A stretch of DNA of 64,000 bases from Zea mays (lineage: Eukaryota > Streptophyta > Magnoliopsida > Poales > Poaceae), in NCBI RefSeq assembly GCF_902167145.1, contig NC_050099.1, positions 8,694,434-8,758,433 of the forward strand, written 5' to 3'. This document shows positions 45,072 through 56,453 of this stretch, one piece after another. The stretch's first letter is position 1; each line of letters opens with the position of its first letter. The notes beneath the pieces are model-generated. The model had not been told where the DNA came from, made no database searches, and saw only the letters and a program-made list of their open reading frames with translations. A program made the position numbers and the translations under genes.

Positions 45072-48000
45072 TTACAAATTACAGGAGGCTAAAAAGCCTG
45101 GGAAATTCTTTTCTAAAAAGTCTTGAGTTTCCCATGTAGCCTCATCTTCGGAATGTTGGTTCCACTGTATCTTGTAAAACTTGAGAGTTTTTCTTCGGGT
45201 AACCCTGTCCTTTTGATCCAAGACTCGAATAGGGTGTTCTGAATATGTCAAGTCTGGCTCTAGGACAACATCTGTTACTTTGATGGTTGGATCTGGATCC
45301 TGAAGACACTTCTTCAACTAAGACACGTGGAACACATTATGTACAACAGACAAGGTTTTGGGTAGTTGAAGTCGATATGCCACTGGTCCACACTGTTCAA
45401 GTATAGGGAATGGACCAATGTACCGAGGTGCAAGCTTTCCTTTTATCTCGAAATGTGTTACACCCTTCATTGGGGAGACTTTTAGGTAGACATAATCTCC
45501 CCCAAGAAAGTACAAGGGCTGTCGTCGCTTGTCTGCATAACTTTTCTGACGAGCTTGGGCTTTCTTCAAATTATGAATTATTCTCTGAACCTTTTCTTCG
45601 GTCTCTTTCACCATATCAGGCCTGAGGAAGTATCTTTCATCTGGTTCAGACCAATTTAGCGAAGTGCAACATCGTCGTCCATATAAAGCTTCAAAGGGTG
45701 TCATCTTAATGCTTTCTTGATAGCTATTATTATATGAAAACTCTGCTAATGGTAAACATTCATCCCATTTCTGTGGGATTTCCAGAACACATGCCCGCAA
45801 CATATCTTCAAGTATTTGGTTTACTCTTTCAGTCTGCCCACTTGTTTGAGGATGATAGGCCGAAATGTGGAGCAACTTAGTACCCAAGGATTTGTGAAGT
45901 TCTTCCCAAAATTTGGATACAAATTGAGGTCCACGATCCAACACTATAGTCTTTGGAATACCAAGCAAACTGAGAAAGCGAGCAATGATTAATTCCACAT
46001 AGGTGAGAACCGGGTAATATGTCTTAACTGGCAGAAAATGAGCAATTTTCGTAAGCCGGTCAACAATAACCCAGATAGAATCATACCCCTTCGCGGTTCT
46101 GGGCAATCCCACAATAAAGTCCATACTAATATCTTCCCATTTCCATGTTGGTATTGGTAGAGATTGTAATGGACCGGCAGTCTTCATATGTATGGCTTTG
46201 ACACGTCTGCAAGTGTCACATCTTGCCACATAGCGTGCAATTTCAATTTTCATCTTTGTCCACCAATAATGTTGTTTTAGATCATGATACATCTTAGTGC
46301 TTCCAGGATGAATAGAATAGCGACTAAGATGTGCTTCATCTAATATTTGTTGGCGGATTTCTTTATTCTTTGGCACAACTATGCGGTTGTTGAACCATAC
46401 AATACCTTGATCGTCTTTCCTAAAGCACTTGGCTTTTCCGGCTTCTATCTTCTCATGGATGTGCTTCATACCCTCATTATCTTTTTGAGCATCAATTATC
46501 CTTTGTAAAAGGACTGACTCAAGCTTTAGCTGATTTAGAGTTCCATGCTGAATCATTCCCAGGTTTAAATTCTCCATTTCTTGGCATAACATAATGTCAG
46601 AAGTCTCCATTGTAAGACAATGACAAAGAGTCTTGCGACTCAAGGCATCTACCACTACATTAGCTTTGCCTAGGTGATAATGAATCTCTAGTTCATAATC
46701 CTTAATAAGCTCAAGCCATTGCATTTGTCTCATGTTCAACTCTGACTGGGTGAATATATACTTCAAGCTTTTATGATCTGTATAAATGTGATAGATATTA
46801 CCCAGTAGATAATGACACCAAATTTTTATGGCATGAACCACTGCAGCTAGCTCCAGATCATGAGTTGGATAATGTTCTTCATGTCGGCACAACTGCCTTG
46901 AAGCATAAGCTATTACTCAGCCTTCTTGCATTAATACACAGCCGAGACCACTGTCTCATGCGTCGCAATACACATCAAAGGGTTTTTCAATATCTGGCTG
47001 AGCCAATACTGGAGCAGTGGTTAATAATACCTTCAATTGTTCAAAGGCTTCATTACACTTTGAAGACCAATTAAATTTAGTATAATTCTTCAATAAACTT
47101 GTGATTGGTTTCACAAGCTTGGAAAAATCTAGTATAAATCGGCGGTAATAGCCAGCCAGTCCAAGGAAACTTCGGACTTGATGTACAATGGTTGGGGGTT
47201 TCCACTCCAAAATATCCTTGACTTTGCTAGGATCCACCGCAATCCCCTTGGCAGATAATACATGTCCCAGAAATTGGATTTCTTCCAGCCAGAACGCGCA
47301 TTTACTAAACTTGGCATATAATTGATGTTCCCTTAAACGCGTTAATACGATCCGTAAGTGTTGAGCATGATCCTCTTCATTCTTGGAGTATATTAAAATA
47401 TCATCAATGAAGACCACCACAAACTTGTCCAACTCGGGCATAAATACCAAGTTCATCAGATAAGTGAAGTGGGCAGGAGCATTCGTCAGTCCGAAAGACA
47501 TTACCAAATATTCAAATAACCCATACCGCGTAGTGAATGCGGTCTTTGGTATATCCTCGGGCCTGATACGGATCTGATGATAGCCCGATCTGAGGTCAAT
47601 CTTGGAGAAAACCCTTGCTCCAGCCAGTTGATCAAATAAAATAACAATCCGCGGAAGAGGGCATTTATTCTTAATAGTGACCTCATTAAGGGGTCGATAA
47701 TCCACGCACATCCGCAATGTTTGATCCTTCTTTTTGACGAAGATGGCTGGACAACCCCATGGCGATGAGCTTGGCCAAATGAATCCTTTCTCTAGTAGAT
47801 CTTGCAATTGGGTCTTGAGTTCTGCCAGCTCATTTGGAGGCATTCGGTACGATCTTCTAGAAATGGGAGCCATACCGGGCTTCAACTCAATTACAAATTC
47901 TACATCTCTTTTGGGTGGCAATCCAGGCAAATCTTCTGGAAAGACATCTGGGAACTCACATACTACCGTAATATCTTTGATCTCTAGTATAATGGCTTCA

Positions 48001-49541
48001 TTAATTCTGCTAATTGGTTTAGCTGGAATAGCTATGGGGATAGACAAAAGAATTTCTTCTTGGCCATATCTCAACCTGATTGTTCTCAGATCAGTGTTGA
48101 GGACTGCTTTATGCTGGGCCAACCAATTCATGCCCAAAATCACATCTATATCTTGGCCTTTCAGAACAATCATATAAGTAGGAAAGTCCCGTCCAGCCAA
48201 TGTTACGGGCACATGGAAAGCCACTTCTTTAGTAAATATTTGTTCCCCAAATGAATGGATTTTAAACCCTTCCTTTGATTCATGGCATGGAATGCAATGT
48301 TGCTCCACAAATCTCTTGCTTATGAATATATGCGAAGCACCAGAATCAAAAAGAATAATTGCAGGGTATTTGGCCACAAGGAACGTACCCATCATCACCG
48401 GTTCACCTTCCGGTGTTGTGGCCACTTGAGTGTAATAAACCCGTCCAGTTTTTCTTATATTCTTGCCCGCGGTATTGGTTGCCGCATTTCCCTTGGAGCT
48501 CCCGGAACTCTGTTGATTATTTGCTTGATTCTGCCTTAGGTATGGACAGTCCTTAATGAAATGGCCGGACTTTCCACAGTTGAAGCAGCCGGTGGATGAG
48601 CTTGGAAGAGCAGGGAAATGAGTGCCAGGAGCACCCGGTTGATTTGTAGCAGTGGGGGCAGGGGTACGACGAATAAACACTGGTTGCTTGAATGGGAAGG
48701 AGGGTGGGCGTGATGAAGAACGATTCTGATTGAAAGGTCAGATAACCAACCTTTGCCTTTTCTGGGGACCCTGATTGGGCCTGTTGCCTCCATTCCCCTT
48801 GGATTTTCCGGAACCTACATATTTAGCCTCGACTGCCAGCGCCGTGCTGACAGCCCTTCCATAAGTAAGGTCGATGCAAGTGGCTATCTTTCTTTGCATT
48901 CGATCATTCAAACCTCTCATGAAATAATTCCTTTTCTTCACATCTGTGTTGACTTGATCGATTGCATATTGAGGTAAGTGATTAAATTTATTGAGATACT
49001 GGGTGACAGTATCTCCGCCTTGCTTCAATTTCATGAACTCCTCTTGCTTCATGTGAAGAACTCCCTCAGGTATATAATGCTCTCTGAAGGCCAACTTGAA
49101 CTCATCCCATGTGATCTGATGACCGGCCGGCTGAACGGCCACAAAGTTTCCCCACCATGTACTAGCAGGGCCTCGCAGTTGTTGGGCTGCAAACAGGGGC
49201 TTTTGAGTTTCTGAACACCGAAGAAGCCCGAATTTTTGCTCAATGACGCGGATCCATTCATCCGCCTCTAGAGGATCTTCTGCTTTGACGAACAACGGAG
49301 GGCACGTTTCGGAGAAATCCAGATAAGACGTCTCACGGGGGCCTTGCAGATATGCCCGCCTGCCTTGTTGTTGTAGTTGTTGACCTGCCATCTCCCGCAG
49401 GAAGCGGGTATTGTCCGCTGTAGCGTTTACCAAGGCAGCGATGGCCTCGGCAAGTGTCGGGGGTACTGGAGGTGGATTCGGGGTCGCTTCCCTCCCACGG
49501 GAGGTACCAGCCCCATCCTGAGCGCGAGTCCTAGAAGGCAT
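45072..49541 (-). pseudogene. Element C gag-pol, one frame with four premature stops
   Basis: I start at minus-strand ATG 49541, which directly follows the acceptor-like TTTCTTGCCTCAG. Capsid region, CCHC knuckle [14 protein letters not shown], protease [19 protein letters not shown], RNase H ([11 protein letters not shown]), integrase H-H-C-C from HPGSTK, core [15 protein letters not shown] and QTERVNQ, and chromodomain (IQWNQHSEDEATWE) are all in one frame to TAA/TAG near 45072. Premature stops are TGA at 48740-48738, TGA at 46958-46956, TGA at 46919-46917 and TAG at 45320-45318; at least the last is a CAG-to-TAG change in the conserved HVSQLKKC motif. The protein cannot be made whole. Confidence 0.92.
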
Positions 49542-49645
49542 CTGAGGCAAGAAACATTTGGAGCAAGGTAATGTTATAGACTCGTACTTACAATAGGATT
49601 ACACCACCTATTACACAATAGTACTACTTCTATACTATACTATTC

Positions 49646-50223
49646 CTACTTTTTGTCACTCTGGGTAGCCTCGCTATCAGGCGTTGGAGACCATTCGTCG
49701 ACCAGCTTCATAGAGGGAGGGGGCCTAAAAAGGTCCAGCTCACCGCCAAATGCTTCTCCCGCTACTTTAGAAGGTCCGGCTTCCATCCTGACAGGATCCT
49801 TAGGGACGTTCGGGTGCAGTTGCGAGTACAGTACATGAACTTCTTCATGTAGTGTATTGCAATAAACCTGCAAGCTATCCACGGTTGAGCTAGATCTTCC
49901 ACTCGGGCTCGAGCTCTAGCTTCCATTGCCCAAGCTAGTGAACGAGAGTTCACAGCCTAGTCGAGCGCTAGATCCCGATCCGCTAGCTGGTCTTGCAGTT
50001 GGCGGATGTCTCTTCTCAATTCATTGATTCTTTCGCCATCCGCGACCCATATGTCATTCCTGCGTCGGAGTTCTGATCGAAGCTGATTAACTTGAGCTTC
50101 TAAATCCTCGATTGGATCGTTACTATCTCTACTGCTGTCGTCATGTCTCGGGGCAAGTTGGTGACGAGGTATGCCAATTGGCCTGGTTGACTTGCGTGCA
50201 GTCTTTCTTGTACGTGGCGGCAT
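49646..50223 (-). pseudogene. Element C orf0 remnant (coiled coil, broken)
   Basis: Minus-strand ATG at 50223 lies four bases after CCCCTTAG, a plausible 3' splice site. The N-terminus is basic (PPRTRKTARKSTRPIG) and is followed by a coiled coil (LEAQVNQLRSELRRRN, ELRRDIRQLQDQLADRD). TAG at 49959-49957 interrupts it. The frame resumes, then a shift near 49880 is needed to reach an acidic Pro/Ser-rich tail (SPTPDSEATQSDKK). Position and architecture match element B orf0, but I see no sequence similarity. Confidence 0.6.
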
Positions 50224-50446
50224 TTTTCTAAGGGGAAAATCTTATTAGCATAGTTTTTAGCATGATGCATGTGTAATTACAGAATCAACCTTAGTTGATT
50301 CAACCTTCTATACATTGCAATCTTCCTATCTAGTCTTTGCAATAAACTCTTCAGAGATACTTAGGTAAGAAGGGAAGAAATTTTCTAGATAAGTCTTAGA
50401 AAATTCCTTTTGAAGATGCCTCATAATATCTGCAGAGATGGGCTTC

Positions 50447-50458
50447 GCTTCGATACCA
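50447..50458 (-). other. Element C primer binding site
   Basis: Minus-strand TGGTATCGAAGC begins two bases inside the 5' LTR end (CCGTCACA-TC-TGGTATCG). It is a tRNA-Met-type site with two differences from TGGTATCAGAGC. Confidence 0.8.
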
Positions 50459-50813
50459 GATGTGACGGAACCTCCCAAGTTATTAGGCCCACCTATAGTT
50501 GTCCTTGTCCAACGGACCTCAGACAACCCTGCAGGTGTTCTTGAATCACTTGACAAGTTCGGTATCTGCTTTTCTTACCTTTCCCAAGAGCGTTTCACCC
50601 GTCATGCAGACATTACAAGCATAGGAGTTATGAAAATGCGGAAGCAATTACATTAACTTACCTTTATTTAAAGGTAAGACGGAGTTGAATATTTACAGAC
50701 CAGAATATAACATACAAGTGCAGAGTATTATTATTATAAGCCAAGGGAGGCAAAACCCCTCCTGATAAGTTTTAAACAAAAGTTTTTATGGAGGATCCTT
50801 TCCTCCCGCAGCT

Positions 50814-52059
50814 TTACTCTTGGTTTTGTTCTTTTAAGACCACCTTGGAACAGAAACAACAAAAGTTTGTCGCTTCTTCACCTAAAAACAATAGGGAATA
50901 AAACCCTAAGTATGGAATTACTCAGCAAGACTTACCCGACTAAAGAGAAGACTCTCAAGGGTATGATGGTTATAAGGGAGTCAAGGTAAGGTTTCTCAAT
51001 AATCAAAGACTCTGTTTGCATAAATGCTTACTAAAAGTGGATCCTTAAAAATCCAGTTTTATTTGGCAAGTTAAGTGAAATTACCTGTAACTAGAGTTCT
51101 TTCTTCCTTAGTTCATTCACTTGACCTGTACTAGCCAATTTCTTAACAACCTTTTATCTTTAATAGAGTTCTACGTATAGGTCAGTGACCAAGTCTTCAT
51201 AACCGCGAAGGTACAGCGATCCAAATCGATTATACTCAGCTGAGGATCTCCGATCACATGACATATGTAGCACTTAACCCTTGCATATGTCAACCCGCCA
51301 ACGGGGTTCTTAAGACCAGATCAGGTTCACGCCAACCGAGAGCACAGATACACCACCGTTCAGCCTCTTGCCATGGAGGGTACACGCTACTCTCGCCATC
51401 TCTTCACTCCCATTGTGTGGTATCTTATTCTGGACTTTGTCTACCCGAGGCAAAGCTTACCCATGACGAGGCATGTGACTAGTTAAAGGGTCCTCGGTCA
51501 TCAAGCCTAAATCGACACGGTCCTTAATCGACTCAGACGGAGACACTACACCGAGACTCTCTTCTCGTGCAAGTCACCCGCCCGGTCTCAGCTTTATCAT
51601 TTCAAATCCCAAAGTTTGGTACTTGGCAGAGGTACATCTTTTCCGATGTTGAACCCATCATGGCCATGATGGATCCACCATCACGTTTTGTTTTCAAAAA
51701 CATCCCTCCCACTTTGCACATCATCTTTTGTAAAGCAAAACATTTTGTTTTGCTAAAGCAAGACTAAGCATAAGAAAAACCTTTTGTAAAACAGGGATTC
51801 CAAGGAAGGTAATCAAATTCAAGGACGATAATGCAGGAATTGTTTTAGCATTCAACTCGTATCACCTAATGCATCAAGCAAGTGAGAAAGATTTTATAAG
51901 CATCAAGGAGGTGGCAAATGCACCGGGGCTTTCCTTGGTTTACAGGTGAATCAGGCTCGGATCCATATATGTCAAAATAGAAACAACTGCCTGCCTCATG
52001 TTCCGCAGGTGGTGGTGGTGAAGTCTTCTCTTCTTCTACTTCAACTTCTTCCTCGTTTT
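50814..52059 (-). other. LTR C (5' copy) hidden mini-gene: exon 1 52059-51934, exon 2 50881-50814
   Basis: Both exons are open in the same phases as the 3' copy, and exon 2 is 6 nt longer. The GC donor is mutated here: CAAG|GAAAGC replaces CAAG|GCAAGC, so this copy should not splice. The hairpin stem is also mutated (CTAAGTA for CTGAGTA). Confidence 0.55.
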
Positions 52060-53175
52060 CTAAATATAACCATACATAATAATGAATGCCCATGTAATGC
52101 TCATGAGAGTGCAAAGATAATAAGAGTTTATTATCTGAGGTCTTGAATACAATTTTCCTTCATGGTTCTCTGAGAAACTAGGGTTTCCGGAGTTAGTAAA
52201 GGAATTCAAAGGGAAGGGCAGGGTTTTGGGGTCTAGGTATCAAACAAGGTCCAAATCATACCAAATTCTACCCAAAGATTCTAAATAATATTTAGAGTTC
52301 ATATAAAAAGTTTGGGGAATTTTGGAATTATTATCTAATTTCTAAAAATCTAGAAACAAGGTTTTAGGCTATTATAAATGCTCCAAAATTCCCTATTTGT
52401 CCTAAAAATCTTGAAATTATTTTTATTAAATTCTATGGAAAATTAGGAATCTAGCAAAATTGGTATGACATTTTTACCGTTTTTCTACACTTTTCTAAAA
52501 TTGTTTTAGTTCTGGTAGAAAAAGAAAAAGAAAAACGGTGAACAGTCCTAGGCCGAATCCAGCCCAGACAGCCCAAACCAAGGTGGAAAGCGCGCGCCCG
52601 CTCCCGCGCGCTGCAGACTTTGCAAAAGTGCCCACACGATTCAACTATTTTATTAAGAGTCCTAGCTACTATTCCCTGTGTCGCTGACTTTTTCACTTAA
52701 ACCCTCCGCCTTTCTATTCTTTACATGCCGAGATCCTCGACGGTGAGCGGCGTTGCAGAGCTCCGGCGAGCTCGCGTACCAGCCGATTTACGCAAGGACT
52801 GGCGCCCTTCTTTGGCCTAAACCAAATTCGGGATCTAATGAACGTTTCCCCCAACCTAATTCCAAGAATAGTTAACTGGTTGGCTCTGGCCATGGCGACC
52901 GTGGGCGTCGTGGACAGTTGAACGCGTTCCCGGTGATCATTGGCTTTCTAGTTCAATTGGGCGGGTCTATGAGCATCACAGGCACATGAGAACACTTAAA
53001 CGAGGGAGCAGAAGGTTTGAACTGACCTGAATTGCACTAGCCATGGCGAGGGTGTTCTTGCGGTGGGTTAGAGCAGATTTGGGCGAAATTCGAAATTCAA
53101 GCTCTCGGTTGCAAGATTGGAGGCAATGCTGGGAGGTGTGGTGCGTGATGATCTTGCGGAGCTTACGGAGGGCTC

Positions 53176-53183
53176 AATTTATA
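53176..53183 (-). promoter_or_regulatory. LTR C (5' copy) TATA box
   Basis: Minus-strand TATAAATT in the same context as 43611-43618. As the 5' LTR copy it would be the element's own promoter. Confidence 0.6.
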
Positions 53184-54483
53184 CTAAGCGAGAGCGGTGG
53201 CCGGGAATTGGAGCGATGACGCGCGGCGGTCGGAGGAGGGAAAGTTCACTGGCGCGTGTGATTGGTGGCAAACCCCATGGCAAGGCCTTAGGTAATAGAA
53301 GGATGGTTTGTTGCGATCGACTGAGACGTGGTAAGATGGTTGACGGCGTGGCATAACTGCGAAGAACGGCGGCACGCCGGTGATGGACATGCGACCACGT
53401 CACCGGTAAGTGGATGAGCGACAGAGTGGCTACTGTGCTCCAAGATCATCCACGGTGAGATCTTTTCTCCAAAGGATTGTTATCTGTGTTTAGCTGGGCG
53501 AGAATCATGGCGCCGGCGTGAATCCGAGTGCACGATCGCCAACGGCGAGGGGCTGAGCTGGCGAACTGATCCCTTCACTGTACCATCGAATTCTTCTTAA
53601 GTGCGCCTCACAGCCAAGGTTTAGGGTCAAATCTCTCTCAATTTTCTATGGCAACCAGTTGATCGACCAGTAATAAAGTTGTTGTTTGATGATCCAACAA
53701 CAATCTTGCTATAGCAATCATAACTAGATAATGATTGGATCATGATCAAATTTAAGATCAAAGATGGCTTCATCACACTGTCACACCAGAATTCAGTCCC
53801 TAGACAGCCTGACAGCCCATCTTTGGGTGTATTTTTCTCCAATTTCTTCACCAAAACCATGCTTGCTCTCTTAAGCAAAGTTATTCTCCTTTGATAGGTC
53901 TACAATATTGATGTGTTGACCTAGGGTAAATTCTCAATAATTTGGAAGATTTAGAACTCCAAAGTTGAGTCAATGTCACTGAATTTCAGACTTAGGTTCA
54001 TAGGGTTTAAGTGGTGCTTTTTGCAAATAAGTCCAACTCACAACCTTTGACTTGGGAATCCTCAATTATGTGATCCATATGCCTTGAGGTACTTTAATAC
54101 CTTGGTTTTTGCACTTTAGTTCAGAAGTGCACTGATTTTGCACTTAGTCCCCTAGGGTTTTGGTTTAGGGTTTTCCCAGGGTCCTTTTTAGGGTTTTTGG
54201 TATTTCAGAGGTCTGAATGTAATTTAAGTCCATTCTTAGTAACATTTTATGACTATTTCACTTAAGCTTTAGGGTTTTCTCTTTTTGGATTTTGTTTTAC
54301 CCTTCTGAACCCCATTTAGGGTTAAGAACCCTACTCTAGGGTTTTATTTGCAAAATGCCATATCAATACAACTTGTTTGAAACTTTACCTAGTGAACGCA
54401 TTCTAGGTGTATCAATCACATGAAATGTTGATGCTTATGATGTTATGTTCAAGTTTACTGACAGTAACACTAGGGGTGTTACA

Positions 54484-54488
54484 TCGGC
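54484..54488 (+). repeat. Target site duplication of element C, right copy (TCGGC)
   Basis: Matches 40890-40894. The F-box exon continues at 54489. Confidence 0.95.
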
Positions 54489-54922
54489 GGACTGCGTCTG
54501 GGCCGCCAAGCTCCCCGCCAACTACCGCTACCTTGCGGCCCTAGCCGCGGCCGCCGATGACGAGGGCTGTGGCGATGGAGATGCCAGCGGCAAGCGCTTG
54601 ACCAAGAAGGAGATTTACGCTCGTCTGTGTCGATCCACCCTCTTTGATGCCGCAGAAAGGTAAACTCATTTGGTCATTCCTCCATGGAGGTATTTTGCTT
54701 TTTTGTTAGGGCCGATCTGTTGTGGATGCGGTTCTGTTATTAGCCTCATGTTTGCTTGAAATTGTCTATTTTGCTTAATAGCCATCCACGCTGTCTATTT
54801 TAGGAATTCTGGATTCTGAAGAACAAGGGAGCCCTTTGCATGAGTATATCATCAAAGGCAATGACTATTACTGGGATAGATGATCGGAGGTACTGGAGCC
54901 ACCTCGCCACAGAGGAATCAAG

Positions 54923-55126
54923 GTACTTCTTTTCTTTAAGGCTGTTATTTTGTATAGCTTCTCCTTAATGTGTGTATCCCATTTCCTTTATATTTCTTAT
55001 TGCTGCAACCACTTCAAAGTTTCAATTTTAGTTCAAGTTTTGTAGCATCATTGTCAAGAGTTATTGAGTAATTTTTTAATTTAGTTGCCCAAAAAATTCA
55101 TACTAAAAACAGCTGAACTCTTCTTA
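54923..55126 (+). other. F-box intron remnant
   Basis: AT-rich sequence after the exon 2 donor. No third PP2 exon is seen before the copia fragment, so the capture or later truncation ended within this intron. Confidence 0.5.
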
Positions 55127-56056
55127 CTTCCAGAGAGAGAGATCGGGAGGGCAGCCACCGATTAATCAAGATTACACCAGCAATTATAGTAGAGGATATC
55201 CTGGCAATATACTGTCTACCCCCCCGGTAGTAGGAATGTCGGTGGAACAGACGTTTATGCCGAACCGAAACTCTAGGAAGACGCTCGAAGGCAGGCCTTT
55301 GGTGAAGATATCGGCGAACTGCGAGGTGGCTGGCACATGGAGGACGCGCACAACACTGGCGGCTACGCGTTCACGAACAAAGTGAAGGTCAATCTCAACA
55401 TGTTTGGTGTGTTGATGTTGCACCAGGTTTGTCGAGAGGTAGACAACGCTCATATTGTCGCATTAAACAGCCATGGCACGCTGAGAGGCTGGTGAAGCTC
55501 GAGTAGAAGCTGACGTCGCCAAGTCGCCTTAGTGACGCCGTTGGCGACGACGCGGTACTCAACCTCTGCACTAGACTGAGAGACCGTCAGCTGTCGCTTG
55601 CTAGACCAGGAGATGAGACAGTCATCGAGGAACACGACGTAAACTAACGTGGAGCGATGAGTGTCCGGGCTCTCGGCCCAGTTGGCATCGATGTAGACAG
55701 TCAGCGTGTGCGGCGAGGAAGCACGAGCTACGAACAGCTCGAGGTCGACGGTGCCATGCAGATAGCGAAGGATGCGCTTGCCGGCGGTGAGATGTGGCTC
55801 CTGAGGATCATGCATGTAGAGGCAGACTTGTATTGCACAAGTGATGTTCGAGTGGGTGATGGTGAGATACTGCAAGGCACCGACCAAGTTGTGGTACAAC
55901 GTCGACTCTGGAACCGGTGAGCCATCGGAGGAGAGCTTGGCCTGAGTGTTCACCGGGGTACTGCAAGGCTTGCACACAGTCATGCCAACGCGCTCCAGAA
56001 TCTCGAGGGTGTACTGTCGTTGAGAGAGAATGAGGGACACACACAGTATAACACAT
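55127..56056 (-). pseudogene. Ty1/copia pol fragment: RT end and RNase H, truncated LTR
   Basis: A minus-strand copia fragment. The segment 56040-55450 carries the RT/RNase H region (LVGALQYLTITHSNI, LRYLHGTVDLELFV, YIDANWAESPDTHRST, SWSSKRQLTVSQSSAE). A frame change near 55450 leads to the RNase H end (KHVEIDLHFVRERVA, FADIFTKGLP). The stretch after it reads CCGGGGGGGTAGACAGTATATTGCC, a likely polypurine tract and LTR start, and the LTR is cut within about 60 bp. It was either captured by or inserted into the Helitron close to its 3' end. Confidence 0.85.
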
Positions 56057-56091
56057 ATTTTATATATAAGTTATCGTAGTATTATATGTTC

Positions 56092-56119
56092 CCGTTGCAA
56101 CGTACGGGCACCTACCTAG
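56092..56119 (+). other. Helitron 3' terminus (hairpin plus CTAG)
   Basis: CCGTTGCAACGTACGGGCAC followed by CTACCTAG. An imperfect hairpin sits upstream of the terminal CTAG and the next base is T. There is one mismatch (T for C in GCACG) to the maize 3' consensus I remember, explicable by deamination. Confidence 0.75.
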
Positions 56120-56453
56120 TATTTATTATATAACTATAAGAGGAAGGACGATAGTTGTGATTAAATAATACAATACAACTCAAGGGAGCTCAAGTGGAAT
56201 CAAACGAATGAGATGCAGATCCGTCTCCAAGACTCTTAAATTCACAGATATATCCTATGAAGAGCACAAATATTCACAAAGCGCAAGGTAATTATACTAG
56301 CAAGCACGACAACATAACAGGACACGGATCAACACAATTATAGAAAATGCTTTAAGTGGCACATATCATAGCTACAGCCGAAATGCAAACCGGAACAACT
56401 TGAGGCCTTGAGTAAAAATGCTCAGATCAGTGCTTCGAACAGGAGTACATGAC
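56120..56453 (+). other. Intergenic sequence
   Basis: AT-rich DNA between the Helitron end and the Ds-like element. I see no gene or repeat signature in it. Confidence 0.5.

Larger units (their letters stand above)
40895..54483 (-). mobile_element. Element C: Tekay-type Ty3/gypsy chromovirus, complete, decayed
   Basis: A minus-strand element of 13.6 kb with two 4.0-kb LTRs (40895-44920 and 50461-54483), TCGGC duplications, PBS, orf0 remnant, gag-pol and polypurine tract. In the first 190 bp the LTRs differ at about 7 sites, clearly more than the LTRs of element B, so it is older. All coding lesions seen are stop codons or a small shift. It inserted into the F-box exon within the Helitron, so the order of events was gene capture, then insertion of C. 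Confidence 0.95.
50461..54483 (-). repeat. LTR C, 5' copy (4023 bp)
   Basis: Read on the minus strand it starts TGTAACACCCCTAGTGTTAC, a terminal inverted repeat (GTAACAC/GTGTTAC), and ends ...GGTTCCGTCACA next to the PBS. The body is collinear with the other LTR. Confidence 0.93.
40770..54922 (+). pseudogene. F-box/PP2-A-type protein gene fragment, split by element C
   Basis: F-box proteins of this plant family pair an N-terminal F-box (SCF ubiquitin ligase adaptor) with a phloem-protein-2-like lectin domain. The F-box end (LLYLDQSEICQVARLNSAFR) runs to 40894. Removing element C and one TCGGC copy continues the frame at 54489 (DCVWAAKLPANYRYLAALA, then KRLTKKEIYARLCRSTLF) to the donor at 54660. 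Exon 2 is 54804-54922 (NKGALCMSISSKAMTITGID). With GT/AG borders exon 1 ends two bases into a codon, while exon 2 needs phase 0 and otherwise hits TGA after four codons, so there is probably a 1-bp deletion before the donor. The last PP2 exon is absent. It is a dead fragment carried by the Helitron. Confidence 0.85.
37784..56119 (+). mobile_element. Helitron carrying gene fragments, with element C nested inside
   Basis: The 5' terminus TCTCTACTAACTAT (37784-37797) fits all positions of the maize Helitron start consensus I remember (TCTMTAYTAMYHNW). The 3' terminus at 56092-56119 fits 27 of 28 consensus positions, with an imperfect CCCGT...ACGGG hairpin and terminal CTAG. The flanking bases are A (37783) and T (56120), the usual AT target. 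Without element C it is about 4.7 kb. It holds exon fragments of unrecognised genes and an F-box/PP2 gene in the same orientation as the Helitron, plus a reversed copia piece. No Rep/helicase is seen, so it is non-autonomous. Confidence 0.75.
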
